NCBI GenBank assembly: GCA_958298945.1 | Contig: OY282607.1 | Location: 76,438,868-76,502,867 of the forward strand | Direction of reading: 5' to 3' | From: Atherix ibis | Lineage: Eukaryota; Arthropoda; Insecta; Diptera; Athericidae | Length of the DNA: 64,000 nucleotides | In this document: positions 1 through 12,002 of the stretch, one piece after another | Layout of the letters: each line of letters opens with the position of its first letter | How positions within the stretch are numbered: the first letter of the stretch is position 1 | Position numbers and translations under genes: made by a program | Notes under the pieces: generated by a model | What the model was told of the DNA's origin: nothing | Seen by the model: the letters and a program-made list of their open reading frames with translations, nothing else | Database searches by the model: none

Positions 1-537
1 CAGTCATCACAGTGGATTTTCAAGGGTGAACGGGCTCCGAAGAAGGCAAAAACTGTGCCATCGGCCGGCAAGGTGATGGCCACGGTCTTTTGGGATTCGC
101 AGGGCATCATTTTTATCGACTATTTGGAAAAAGGAAAAACAATAACAGGAGCGTATTACGCGTCGTTATTGCAACGGTTGAGCGAGGAAATCAAAGAGAA
201 ACGCCCCCATCTGAAGAAGAAAAAAATCCTCTTGCATCAGGACAATGCGCGTGTGCACACCTGCACTGTTTCCATGGCTAAAATTGTGGAATTGAGAATG
301 GAATTGTTGCAGCATCCCGCTTATTCACCAGATTTGGCCCCTGGTGACTATTTCCTTTTCCCCAATCTGAAGAAATGGCTTGGCGGACGACGGTTCACTT
401 CCAACGAGGACGTCATTGCTCAAACGGATGAGTATTTTGCAGAACTTCCGAAATCCTATTTTTTGGACGGGATAAAAATTTTGGAAAAACGGTTGGAAAA
501 GTGTATAGAGCTAAAAGGAGATTATGTTAAAAAATAA
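1..537 (+). CDS. mariner transposase, C-terminal part (5' truncated by window edge)
   Basis: C-terminal 178 codons of a DD34D transposase, the cut-and-paste enzyme that acts on the element's own inverted repeats in the nucleus. The frame is open from base 1 (QSSQWIFKGERAP) to TAA at 535-537, so the true start is upstream of the window. The second catalytic block reads HQDNARVHT with the usual N after the D. The third block reads YSPDLAPGDYFLF, keeping its D but with G where the complete copy has S. About ten bases differ from the complete copy over 537 bp, and three change an amino acid. With no stop or frameshift, this copy could be functional if its missing part is intact. Confidence 0.93.
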   Translation, partial: QSSQWIFKGERAPKKAKTVPSAGKVMATVFWDSQGIIFIDYLEKGKTITGAYYASLLQRLSEEIKEKRPHLKKKKILLHQDNARVHTCTVSMAKIVELRMELLQHPAYSPDLAPGDYFLFPNLKKWLGGRRFTSNEDVIAQTDEYFAELPKSYFLDGIKILEKRLEKCIELKGDYVKK

Positions 538-601
538 ATTTTTTTTTTTAAAAAAAAAGTTTTTTTCCATTTTTTTCTAAGGACTAATTGAACGAACCTC
601 G
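1..601 (+). mobile_element. 3' part of a mariner element (mellifera-type), cut by the window edge
   Basis: This is the second copy of the mariner found whole at 23459-24745; position 1 corresponds to 24145. The copy ends at 601 in the terminal inverted repeat (reverse complement begins CGAGGTTCGTTCAATTAGTC), followed by a TA dinucleotide at 602-603 as expected for a mariner target site. It has the same length as the matching part of the complete copy (601 bp), with no large deletion. The rest of the element lies outside the window. Confidence 0.95.
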
Positions 602-1140
602 TAGCTATTAGAACAAAGCTCTAAACTAGCTGTGCAGAATAAACATCTCATATAAAATCAAATATTAAAGCCGATATGAATCTACGGTATCCTGCTATGA
701 GGCTGTATTCAATTATTCAAACATTCCGAAACAAAGTTCTTCATGGAATAGACAATGCTCCATGGTGCGTACATTACAGTGACAAACAACGCGATTTGCA
801 CATTATTTCAGTAGCTGAAAAAATAAAAAATTAAGGAAGCAAATATAATCAACGCCAACTCCTACATGATAACTCTGAGATGGAAACGGTCCTTGATCTA
901 AGCGACAATATACGTCGGCTAAAAAGGACTAAGCCCCACTAGTTAGTAGTGTAACTACTGCTAAGCCAATTATTTACTTTAAACAATTGACCTTTACCAA
1001 GTTCCAAACGTGGTAATATTAAAAAGTAACAGCGAAACTTTTGACATAAACCAATTTCCAAATGTCATTAGTTGATCTAATTAATATTGGTCATGATAAT
1101 AATAAGGGAAATTGTTTTTAGTGTGTTACAGTCCCATACA
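602..1140. other. A+T-rich stretch without recognised features
   Basis: I see no reading frame or motif here. It lies between the mariner end and the first recognisable block of the DD41D remnant at 1141, and may hold the unrecognisable 5' part of that element. Confidence 0.4.
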
Positions 1141-1692
1141 TTTAAAAAAATTTTCTCAGATGAGGCGCATTGTCATCACTCTGGATGGGTCAATAAACAA
1201 AATTATAAACAATTCACATATTATTCACGAGGAACCTTTATATTCCGAAAAAAAAGATCGTTTGGTGTAGTTTATGGGATGGTGGCATCATCGAATCCTA
1301 TTTTTTTTTCTAAATCAGGAAGGAGTTTCTGTTACTGTCAACAGTGAGCGATACAGATCGATGATAACGTACTTTTTGTAGCGTAAATTGGAAGATATTC
1401 ATTTAAAGAATATATGGTTTCAATAATACAGTGGAACGTGCCACACAGCCTATGCCACAATCGATTTATTCGCAGGGATTTATTAAATCGCCACAATCGA
1501 TTTATTTAATTTTATTGCAGGGATTTATTAAATCGACAACCATAGATGCATTAAAATTTAATATTGAACGGCAGATACGTGAAATAATGCTAGATTTATT
1601 TGAACCATCTATTCGGAAAATTTGAGCCATCTATTTGCTTCTTTAAACGGAGCAGAGTCGTAGATTTGAATGATGTTATCTTTAGAACATAA
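1141..1692 (+). pseudogene. DD41D (rosa-type) mariner-like transposase remnant
   Basis: Broken Tc1/mariner transposase of the DD41D type, pieced together from several frames. Blocks in order are FKKIFSDEAHCHHSGWVNKQN (first catalytic D, codon 1159-1161), then VTVNSERYRSMIT and KLEDIHLKNIWFQ, then the second catalytic block reading Q-stop-Y-SGTCHTA, so the expected D is replaced by Y. The C-terminal pieces are TTIDALKFNIERQIREI and KRSRVVDLNDVIFRT, ending at TAA 1690-1692. The third catalytic D region is deleted and overwritten by a short tandem duplication at 1455-1535. The N-terminal DNA-binding part is not recognisable. No terminal repeats were found. Confidence 0.8.
1455..1535. repeat. imperfect direct tandem duplication in a DD41D remnant
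   Basis: Two copies, 1455-1490 and 1491-1535, share CCACAATCGATTTATT at the start and GCAGGGATTTATTAAATCG at the end. The second carries about 9 extra A+T bases. The duplication lies where the transposase should run on to its third catalytic D. Confidence 0.9.
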
Positions 1693-2532
1693 TTGCATCG
1701 ATTATATTTCAAAATAAAATAATAAATTTAGCTCTGCCACATTTCTTTTTTATTTTATTTGAAAAAAAAAATATATATATTACTCTTGTTGAAAAAATTT
1801 GTAGAATTAACTAGACACGACAGAAGAGAAGCTTCGATTTCGTAAGTCCAAATAGATTTCAAGTGTCTGTGATTGCAATATTTTATTTTGATTAAAATTT
1901 CTTTTATGATTTACTTCTTTGGCAATATGAAAAGTTGTTTTTTGTAATTGATTCCCTATTTACAATACAAAAATGTTATATTCAGTTTATTTTCAGAGAG
2001 TGCAACTTAATATTTTTTTGGGTTGTATTTTAATTATGGAAGGAGCAGTAATCAATTTATGATAGTATTTCTGCTCTTTAATATATCCTTTCTCTATTTC
2101 AACTATTACCTGCATTTTTGTACTTAACATATATATATAAAAATTTAGTTTTATATGTAATTTTAAAAAAATAATTTTAAATATCTAAAATCACGAATAT
2201 TTTTGTGGAAGTGAGATCTAGAATATGTACTCCACAAGATGAAGTTCATCTGTCGGACAAATTCCTCGGCAACTTGAAATGAAAAAGCATATAATTTGGT
2301 ATATTAACAAAAAGACTCAAACCACCATGAAAAAGTAGTCAAGCAAAAGATCATTTAATGCTCTTATGAGTATAGTGAAAAGGATGTTAAGGGGTTAACA
2401 CAATAGAACGTGGCCGAATCGAGTAAACGCAAGTATAGCAGAACGCCAATTGATGGTGACAGTTCCGATAGCGGAAGTAGAAGTAAGGAACTCTGAGTTC
2501 AGAAATTATGGGTTAATGTAGTAGGTAGCACG
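1693..2532. other. A+T-rich stretch, probably flank of two transposon remnants
   Basis: No supportable gene. Around 2400-2460 there is a less A+T-rich patch resembling the repeat around 2525 (both contain a GCCGAATC core), which may be the 5' part of the Tc1-like remnant that follows, but no protein motif is clear. Confidence 0.35.
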
Positions 2533-3099
2533 TTGCCGAATCCAGAAAGCGAAATCACAGTAAAACGCTGGTTAAAGGAGGTAAGATTAATAAGGCAAAT
2601 AACGATAAGTAATTCTTTACTTCGTTCACAAAATAGCGAAAAAAAAAACAGAAATATATTGGTCAACAGAAATATGGAAATAGGTCGTCTAAAGTGTTGA
2701 ATCCATAGTTAAAATGTTCAAGGCTCTCACAAGCACAAGTTTTGGTAAAAGGATGCTGAAGAGATATGTGGTTGATTCTACACGATATGGTGGATTGAAT
2801 GTTTTGGTTTCGTGATGCCGCAGAGGACTTTTGATAGGAAACTTGCTAGAATCTCAAATATATCGTTGTAGCTAAAAGGTAGCTACAACGACATATTTGA
2901 GATTCACGCTTTTTCTTTGAAAAAGTCCTCTGCAGTAAGAATTTTGTTAAATAGTTTTATCTTTAAGCAAGATAAAAACCCTGGGTCTGTGTTAATCATT
3001 CTTACATCAATTGGAACTGCAAGCATCTTTGAAGAGCATAATATGGTTATCGTAGACATCGGATATTTATCTCATCGATTAGTTTTTAGGGAGATCTAA
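2533..3099 (+). pseudogene. Tc1-like (DD34E-type) transposase remnant
   Basis: Decayed Tc1-family transposase. Recognisable pieces are ITVKRWLKEVRLIRQITIS near 2554, matching the second DNA-binding helix-turn-helix; FGKRMLKRYVVDSTRYGG then LNVLVS near 2740, in place of the W-R-K...HGGG-MVWGC block; and ILLNSFIFKQDKNPGS near 2940, in place of the FQQDNDPKHT block with its catalytic D. The D is kept in FKQDKNP. The final D/E block is not convincing. A 55-bp inverted duplication (2819-2934) splits the gene between the GGG block and the QD block. There are several stops and frameshifts, so it is inactive. Confidence 0.6.
2819..2934. repeat. inverted duplication with 7-nt loop
   Basis: The inner arms 2849-2873 and 2881-2905 pair over 25 bp with one mismatch around the loop AAAAGGT. 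The pairing resumes further out: GCAGAGGACTTTT at 2820 against AAAAAGTCCTCTGC ending at 2934, with a diverged middle. The whole is about 55 bp per arm, inside a Tc1-like remnant. Confidence 0.9.
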
Positions 3100-5143
3100 A
3101 TCAAAAACTTAATCCAATAAATCCAATTAACTCAAATTCTTGTTATTGTAAATAATAAAGTACAATAGTTATTTGGATAAAAGACAGTTATAATCATGAT
3201 TGTTCAAAAATATATACAATAATAAAAATATTATTTTGAAAAAAAAATTATTAATTAAAATAAAATAAGAAATTGTGAATATTAATATCTTTGTATTATA
3301 ATCAAGAAAATGAAATTGTTTAAATAATTATGACCGGGTACATTAAAATCATGTATTTTTTTAAGACCATTTTCAATCTGAGGATCTGTTGGAAATTCTA
3401 TTTACAAATTCGATTCAGTTTCTTTTTATATATTTAGTAAATTTTTAAAAATACTTATGATATATAAAGTAGTGCATTTTTTTTTTAATATAAAGGAATA
3501 AATAAATTCTTATTTGAAAAGAACACTTTCAAGACCAAGGAAATCGTCTTCGAGCTAAAAGCATGCTGACAATGGATTCTCTTTTTTCTGTCATGGAACA
3601 AAGGCATTAAGATCTGGTGCAATGGTACGTTATGATTCCCATATACGAATTCAGTGCTTCTGTTGACAAAAGGTGAACAATTCTTTTGAAGAAATTCACA
3701 GATCAAAGCAAAGCAGATTCAAATGCCTTATAGTATTTACGAATGTTCACCTTGATATAAATACTTTTAAAAAAATGTATATATTTGTTCAAGGATTTTT
3801 TTATGGAATGTGACTATTTTTAAAGAAATCGTTCTACTTCTTTAGGTAAAGAGAAGCATATATTTTTAATTGAATAAGCAAATTTATTTTAGCGAACCAA
3901 TATATAAATACAATCGTATATACAAATATAGATCTCGAAAATACATATACTGAATCAAGTATATTTGAATGAAAAGCCAGAAGAAGGCTTAGTCCCAAAA
4001 GGTAGCAATTATGGTAAAACAAAAGGTAGACAATCTCTTTAGTCAGACAACCTTACAATTCCCTAGAGACAGACAAGAATGGATTTTTGTGAACTATTAA
4101 TGTGAATAATCGATACGAAATTTGGGAAAATTTCAATTCTATTCATAGAATATTTAATTGTATAGGACATACTATAAAATACGAGTATCAAGTAGTTAAA
4201 TATTCGAATGATGGAAACTGATGGATATTGTCCCAGGTGACATAATAAAAGAGCGAGAATAATTAGTAATTTATTCCACAATGAAAGAGAATAAATTTAG
4301 ACATTGATTTTTAAAAGAATAATGGGAATTTTTAATTCAAAAGGATACGTATTCTTATAAATAAATAAAACTCAATTTTCAACGGCTACATATCTACGTA
4401 TTTATACATATAGACAAATTTGTATTCAAAAAATAAATAATTGATAATTTCATATTGTTATTGACTTTTGTTAAATTGACAAGTTGAACTCTGTATAAAG
4501 ACTATATATACACCTATGTATAAAGGTACAGTTTTTGATTAACAGGTTTTCAACAAAAAAAATTAATATATTGCATGTGTTATGTATACAATTTGGCTAT
4601 ATAAATTGACTTTTACGCTGTGAAAAAAAATCATTAATAATTCTTCCGTAAATCTTGTATGTAATTTTGTAAGAATGTTTATGACCAGAAGTTGTTCTTA
4701 ATAATTTGTTATAGATTGAAAATATTTAAGTATGAACTGTTGCTTATTATAGCCTATTGAGCATATTTACTTTAATAACATCAAATAATATTTCATTTAA
4801 ATGGTTTGTGAAATCTGGACATTTTAATATATGGTTGAAAATACTACTTGGGAAGTAATATTTTAAAAAAACAATCCTTCCGAACGCAAGCTGCCACATA
4901 ATTTCAAAAAGGAAAATATCCTTTAATTATCGGGGGCCTAATTTTTGCAAAGGTCTCGTGTCTTATTGACCTACCAAGTAGCAACTTCACAATACTCAGA
5001 CTTTTCCTCTTCATAGCTTGTACGTTAGTCCTTCTTAGACAAGAAGTAAAAAGTTTAATCTCGTGCAATACCAATGCGACAAAAAGAGCATTATTTTATT
5101 AGAGAGCTAAAAGAGCAGCCAACGATGTGCCATCATATTTTGA
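3100..5143. other. A+T-rich stretch without recognised features
   Basis: Only short open frames are present. A slightly more complex patch at 3485-3720 can be read as a 73-residue frame on the minus strand, but I recognise no family in it and would not call a gene. Confidence 0.4.
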
Positions 5144-5294
5144 GTTAAGATTGGTAGATACGTGAGTTTGAGAAAATGTGTAGTCAACCCATGATGTCAT
5201 ACATATCGGTTTGTTAAGATTGGTGGATACGTGAGTTTGAGAAAATGTATAGTATCACGAGCATAAATTTTATGATGTCATACATATCGGTTTG
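5144..5294. repeat. imperfect tandem duplication, about 70-82-bp units
   Basis: Units 5144-5212 and 5213-5294 both begin GTTAAGATTGGT(A/G)GATACG, continue GTGAGTTTGAGAAAATGT, and end with ATGATGTCATACATATCGGT. The second unit has an extra A+T-rich insert before the shared end. It lies just upstream of the DD41D remnant at 5352 and may have been part of its 5' untranslated region. Confidence 0.92.
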
Positions 5295-5351
5295 AATGAC
5301 ATTTGCCTATTGACATTTAACAGACGTAAACAGTGGTCAATAACAATTTGT

Positions 5352-6325
5352 ATGAAACATCTAAAGCTGCCACATGTTCAAATTATTAAAATATTTTTTT
5401 AAAATATATGCTGAGCAAGTCACCCATTCAGCGGATAATGAATAATTTTGAAAATGTGCATAAACTGGTAGATAAAGCGAAGACTGAGCGATAATTAAGC
5501 CAATGTTCACCTGAAAAAATTGATGCAGTGAGGCAGAAAGTTGTTGAATGTCCAGGTACCTCTCATCGACGTCGCACACAAGAATGGGAAATATCTCCAT
5601 CATACTTGTTAAAAATTCTCAATAAGGATTTGCTTTTTTGCCCGTATAAAATTCAATTGACACAACAGCTGCAGGAAAATGACCATAAACGACGGCGAGA
5701 GTGGAGTGCTCGAGTTTTACAGCTTGGCGTAGACGACGACAATTTTTGGTAAAAAATTATTATGATCTCCGCCGAAGGACACTTCGACTAGGCTGGCTTT
5801 ATTAATAAACAGAATATCTGCTATTGGAGTACTGAAAACCCTCAACTGATAGGCAAAGACTACTATACCCTCGTAGAGTAACAGTATTAAAGTGCGGCAT
5901 TTGGGCCGGCATACTTCTTTGGGGATGCTGTAACTGTTACTAGTAACCGCTCGAAAACTTTCTTCTGCCCGAATTGGATCAATTAGGCTTACAGAACATG
6001 CGGTTCATACAAAATGATGCCACATGACACACATCTTGTGCTACGATGCAAATTTTTAGAAAAAAAATTTCCGGGCCGAATAATGTCAAAAAGTGGTGAT
6101 ATAGACTGGACCCTACGATCCCTTGATTTGAACTCTCCTGATTTCTTCATATTAGGCTACTTAAAGGAAAAAGTATAGACAAGCAAGCCAACCACAACTT
6201 CGATGCTTAAGAACAATATTCAAAAAAAAATTGCTGAAAAAACATCCGAAAATGTTTTTAAAAAAAAGCTTAAAAGCTCTCCCCCATGGCCACAGATTGA
6301 TAATAAAAAAAAACCATCCAATTAA
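5352..6325 (+). pseudogene. DD41D (rosa-type) transposase remnant, nearly full length
   Basis: Almost the whole gene is traceable from ATG 5352 (MKHLKLPHVQIIKI) to a TAA at 6323-6325. Blocks in order: NNFENVHKLVDKAKTER; SPEKIDAVRQKVVECPGTSH; SYLLKILNKDL; YKIQLTQQLQENDHKRRREW; LGVDDDNFW. The first catalytic block is ISAEGHFD, where the family has FSDEAHF, so the catalytic D has become A. GFINKQN, FGDAVTVTSNRS, MRFIQNDATCHTSCATMQIF and KFPGRIMSKSGDIDW follow. The third block is DLNSPDFFILGYLKEKV, which keeps its D. The tail is TSKPTTTSMLKNNIQKKIAE. Several stops and shifts, plus the lost D, make it inactive. Confidence 0.88.
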
Positions 6326-6424
6326 TCAATAAAATATAAATCATAAAATTCTGTTTCATTTAAAATTTATATAAAAAAACTTTAACCTGGAACATGATAG
6401 CACCCTGGATTTTTAAGGGGCCGA

Positions 6425-6879
6425 GAAGCAGTGGAAGGCAAACTTTGCTAAGGAAGTCTTACAACATCGAAAACTGATGAAAATGTAGAATTTTTAGTGC
6501 GGTTGATTAATATTGAACCTATAAAATATTTATTGAAAAGCTCAGAAAAAGGATCTTCAATCCAGATCGGTCATTGCAGACATTTCTATACTTCACCATG
6601 ACAATCTTCCCTTTCATATGGTCATCTCCATTAACGAGTATTTGTCGAAAGAAGAAGTTTCTATGGTTTTTCAGGCCTCTGCTCGTTTTTGCCGGCACTA
6701 AGTCCGTGTAGCTTTCTTCCTTCACTAAAATCAAAAACCACTTGAGAATACTTCATTTTGACATTATAGATAACATCCAAAAGAGTATAATTGAGGAGAT
6801 GATGGCGATTTCAGCTGATACGAAGGATGGAAACAACGTATCATACCAACTTGCCTATATATTTTATCGAATGGTGTAA
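6425..6879 (+). pseudogene. mariner transposase remnant with large internal deletion (SPCDFFLF-type family)
   Basis: The N-terminal piece EAVEGKLC then TTSKTDENVEFLVRLI matches the inter-helix segment of mariner DNA-binding domains. It is followed at once by IEKLRKRIFNPDRSLQTF, and in the next frame LHHDNLPFHMVISINEYLSK, the second catalytic block. The tail is FDIIDNIQKSIIEEMMAIS, ending at TAA 6877-6879. About 140 residues, including the first catalytic D, are missing between DENVEF and EKLRKR. The remnant at 41607-42083 lacks the same segment, so the two may descend from one deletion derivative. Confidence 0.75.
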
Positions 6880-9351
6880 ATATATTATATCTTGTAAAAA
6901 AAATTAATAACAATGAAAATATATATCAAAAATATTTGTCAGGATTCGTTCGTAAGCTTTTTCTCCACAGTTAATTTGATCATAAAATAAACACTTTTTA
7001 TTGCATCTAGTAAACAATATGCTATGATATATGATATTAATAAATTTTCCTATTTTTTAGTCAAAATTCAGAAAAAAAGTGCTATAAATTATTGATTTAA
7101 TAGATAATTTTATTTTCTACTAGCTATTTAATAACAATTTCTCTTTTATTATTTTCCTTAGAATTAATCTGTTTTAATGTATTATTGACCAAAATAATGT
7201 TTGCTAATCATAATCGCAAATGTCCTTACCCCACTAAATAATTGTTTGTTTAAACATTTCAGTAGGTCACTTGCGGTGAGACTGTTGAGCTTAACAGAAA
7301 GTGACATTGGCATTTTCAAATTCATCTCCTTTAATTTATAATTACTATTAAAGTCGATCATTTTAAACCCCATCCTAGATAAATTAAAATATTAAATGCA
7401 TATGATAGCTTAGATAGAAATATGTTTTTGTCAAACAGAATCGGTTATTATGACCGGCATAGAGGTCCGTATATTAATAGCTCTGAAACAACCACCAAAC
7501 AGCAACAGATGGCAACCATAATTATCTGCTATAAATGACCTATTTTACTTTCTTTGAAATTTTACAGTATTTAGATTTTTATGTACAATATTCATTGCAA
7601 TGCAAATTAATATATCAATTCTGAAATACGAGTGAATTTGGATTGAAATTGGATGAATTAAATCAATTGAAAATACATCAATTGGTATATTTAAACGATA
7701 ATATTCACCATATATGGTAAATGTCCACAAATAAAATTAATAATATTTATAGTTAATTAAAAAACTTAAATTAAAATTAATTTTTAGACTATCGAAATAT
7801 TTATTGATGGCCATATACTGGTGGATACATCTAATAAGTACCTAAAAAAATTGATTTAATATCATTAGTTGTACGATAATAAGTCAAAATAAAACCTCAC
7901 ACTCTGCAGTACAGTAATAATAAATTAGTAATGTTAAGGTAAATAACATATCTATAGAACTCAATAAATGAAGAAGAAAAAATTAAATAAAAGCAATCGA
8001 ATAATTTGATTATAAAGCGATTTTTAGTAAAAGAAGCACAAAATGTTGAATAAGTCAAACTGAACGCATAATTATTCATTTCAGTCACGAAAATAGGACG
8101 AACATCCGTTTCAGTTAGGGTTGCTGTTTTCCCACGTAAAAGCCATAATTTAGGGAACATCCCTTAATGTGTTTGAATAATGATGGTCGTTGACGGTACA
8201 GCAGGTGATGAGAATCTGAACGAAACTTGATAGATCAATCTTTAAATCATTTTATCTAGCTTCGAAGAAAAATTACATTAAATCATTTGAGAAACGATAC
8301 TATGAAAATTTGTAAACTCTACACGCTAAGCACGATTAATTTTTATTTCCCATTTTGTCCTTCTATAGCTTATAGACCATAATTTATCCAAATAAATTTT
8401 TAAATTTTTTTACCTTAATAGGACTTAACATCTATTAATAAAGCTTAACGTGTATTTAAATAATGGTACATTACCACACCCTTATTTATGTGTATATGAA
8501 CATGTTTTATACAATTTTTGTTTTTTTAGACATTATTATTTTAATAATATCTATATTGAAATGGTCAACATAATATTATAATATCTATAATTACTGATGT
8601 GTTTTTCGTTAAGGAAATTTAATTTATTTGATGTGTTAAAATTAATTATTTTCATGTTCGATATCGGGATGACATCTGTCTGCTTCTCTATGTTATATTA
8701 TTTATAATAATACATGTAACTTTAATATGGATTTTAATAAAAATTCATTATTAGCACTTTGATAAAATTTTTCATTAATGTCATAATAAATATTGGAATT
8801 TTTATGCGTATTTAAATCGTTATAAGAAAAAAATAATGAGATTTATTTAGGACACTAGAAAATTATAATCATTATTTTGGAAGAGTTTTAAAATAATGTG
8901 ATAAGAATTATTGATAGTTATTCAGTTTCATAAAAATATTATTGATAATTGAGGACTTTTATAATTAATTTAATAAATTTGTAAACAAATAATTTAATAA
9001 ATTTGTAAAATTTTTTTCTATTCAGTAAAGGCTAAATATATATCATATTTCTATATATAAATGTTAATAAGAACTTATTTCTCTAACGATTTTCTTATCT
9101 CACACTATGATGGCGAATTAACAAATTTTTGGATTGTACCACTAGGTAGCAATGTTTTTGAATTTATTTTATATTTTTATGTTGGTAACTCTATTACTAC
9201 CTTGTTTCTGTGAATGCCAAAATTATCGGCTTGTAATTGTTTATTGCCAACTATTGGCATTGATCACATTATGCGCAATTTCGGGAAAGGAATAATTTTC
9301 TCTGTTAATTTTTAGGTTCTGAATTTATACATAAGTGGCAGAACCTATACA
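6880..9351. other. A+T-rich stretch; one short tandem duplication
   Basis: Nothing codes convincingly. Minus-strand frames at 7182-7373 and 7897-8160 are open, but their residue make-up (F, I, Y, N, K) is what random A+T-rich DNA gives. Confidence 0.4.
8966..9009. repeat. 24-bp tandem duplication
   Basis: TAATTTAATAAATTTGTAAA occurs at 8966 and again 24 bp later at 8990. Confidence 0.85.
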
Positions 9352-9845
9352 AGTGACGAACTGCGTTCAGGACGAACCGTCATTACGGAAATCGTTACTA
9401 AAGTTATGTTACGAATTCCGGAATGACTGAAAAAGCTTTCCATAAAATTAGTGAAAAATTTATTTAATGCAAAGTAGAAATGCGTTCGAGTTCGAACATC
9501 GGCTGCTGATTTCAAAATGTTTAAGAAAATTCCAACGTTTTTCAAGAGACATTTTATTAGTTTAAATGAAATATGGGTTCACCACTAAATGAAAGTGAAC
9601 ACTTTTTATGTGCTGGAAAGGAGATAGCATCAGTTTTTGAGATGCATAATAAGTAAAGGCTTTTGGATAATTATTTTTCCGCCATATTGGACATATCTGG
9701 CTTCATTGGACATTCACCTGTTCCTGAATCTGAAAATATTCCTATCTCGATAAAAATTCTCATGTAAGCAGGTACTTTGAGGAGCTTGATACTTCCTGTG
9801 ATAAATCGAATCATTTCAGAGAAAATATATTTAAAAAAATTGTTT
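9352..9845 (+). pseudogene. mariner transposase remnant (mellifera/irritans-like), internally deleted
   Basis: SDELRSGRTVITEIVTKV matches the RSGRP...TPEIV linker of mariner DNA-binding domains. DFKMFKKIPTFFKRHFISL followed by NEIWVHH is the block before and at the first catalytic residue, where the family has (V/M)DETWVHH, so the catalytic D is now N. After a deletion that removes the second catalytic block, the third appears as PYWTYLASLDIHLFLNLKIF, keeping its D and standing in for PYSPDLAPSDYHLF. SRYFEELDTS matches the C-terminal YFEELDKSY motif. Frames change at least three times. Confidence 0.72.
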
Positions 9846-12002
9846 AAATTGCCATTCCGTGAACTTTTCAATCCAACTGAGCTCCTCATTAAAATGCGTT
9901 TTCATAATAAATGTCTTAATATACAGACAAATGCTATTATATAATTTTATTACGTTCAATTCTAATTTGTTGGAATAAAGTGCTTAACATCAAAGAAACC
10001 ATAAATTACTTGAATTTAGTGATTTGAAAAAGCAGTCCATGAAGATATAACGAATTCAACGTATTTTTATGTATATTTGTCTTTTTTATTTGAGATTTGT
10101 AGATTGAATGATTTTCCAGTATTGAATTTTTAAATTTGATGAAAGATTCGCATAAACATTCATGGGAATATTATGATTCCATATCCCAAGGAAAAACAAA
10201 CTCAAAAAGAGCTTCCTACTATTTTTAGAGTAAATTCGTTTTGCGATATCAAGTCTTTAATAAATCGAATTATAATCTGTAGGGAAGCATGTGTGTGATG
10301 CTGGAAAATTTCTTTGTAGCCCCAGGGGGTTCTTTTCTAACTTAGTGGGGTTAAAAGATGAATTCTTTCTTAACATTCTACCATTTCTCCCACATCATAA
10401 TACTAGTGCCTTCGACGTGGTAAAGCTTTTTTTTCGGTTCGTTTTCTTGAGTTTTGTTAAGCTTGCATTTCCATATTCTGCTTGCAAAGGAATTGTTCAA
10501 TAAAATCTTTACAATGAAAAACAAAGAGTTCTGGGTGAAAATTTACGCTTTTGAATATTTTTTCTAATATATATATTTAAGCTTTCACATTATTTAATAT
10601 GTGAACAGCCTTTTGAAATTTTCGAAAAAACAGCTCAATCAGCAAACATTAAAATCAACGAGAAATTGAATAAAATCATGTGTAAAATGATTAAAAAATA
10701 TTTTTAATTTGTTATAAATTGAAACTTTTAAAATCCAAATAAAAAAAAAAGTTACACTTTTCTCCTAATATTTGTATCGTTGAGATATGATTTGGCATTT
10801 ATTTGCAAATAAATTTGAATATTTTACTTTAAAAAAACCAAAAATAGGGGAAAATATTTTCCAAGCTTTTTACTATGCTGACCTGCAACCAAAAAATTAC
10901 ATATTTAGTAAATTGAATTTGAAGTTTGAGGCGAATTCGGTGTTTTTATATTTGTAAAAGTTTAGTTGGTCAAATGAAATTATTTTTGCTAAGTTCAGTT
11001 TTTTTCGCTAAAAGTTTTGATCATTTTTACTGATTAATATAGTTTTTTCCTATTTTTTTTCTATGCAATTCATATAAAGTTGAAAGTTTCATTTTAAGTT
11101 GATAGCAAAATAAAGATGAAAAAACTCAAAAATATAGTCTGATTTTATAGTAGAATAATAATTTTACTATGATTTTATAAATTTAAACGTAGAAAGTTAC
11201 GTGAGTTGAGCATTTTGTTAAAATCTATTATTTTTAATAAATATTTTTAAAGTTTTTAGTAAAAAGTTAAGGTATTATTTTTGTTGTTTTTTTTTGAAGA
11301 AATTCAGAAAAATTATATTTATTATATTTGTTCTGATTCTATGAGTTGTAAATAGGAAATTTCTCTGAGGAATAATTAAAAAATCAGTCTTTTAAGGACT
11401 GTTCAAAAAAAAATGGCCCCTCTTATTTTTGATTATAAAATCGAAATACTTGGAATGTTTCAATAAATTACTATTATTGCACATTTTATTATGATACTAG
11501 TACATTTGTTTTTAACAATTTTTTATCATGTTTATTTTTATTACCTATGAATTTTTTACATATCTTTGCCTATAGCACCATATGAGAAAGTATAAATATT
11601 TTTAAATCTATCAAATTTAAATAGTTTTTCTTATTTTCTTCAATTTTTAATTTAATCCATCTCGGTGTAATTTTGGGCCATTTAGTGGATTGGTACTTTT
11701 AGCTACAACAATAACGTTTTTAGCTCTGTACAATTCTATGGCCCTTCTACCATAGTATCATATTGATAGATGAGGTTAAAATACAATGGGTCAGAGATGC
11801 CTTGTGATGATAGAAAGAAAACGTTCTTGCATTCTCCTTTCATTGCAAATATAGTAGTTGTTTGTTCCTGCAAGTTTAAATTGAGCGTTTTTTAAGCTGT
11901 ATATTAAACGGCAAATTCTATTATTTATTCTATTCTGTCTCAATTGTAACCATTTTATTTTTTCTAATAATTTTTTTCACATACTTAAATTTTCTGAAAA
12001 AT

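Noticed and set aside
10291..10503. 70-codon frame of mixed composition
   Set aside because: Neither strand gives a recognisable motif. The opposite strand has a vaguely P450-like string (VEGTSIMMW), which is too short to support a call.
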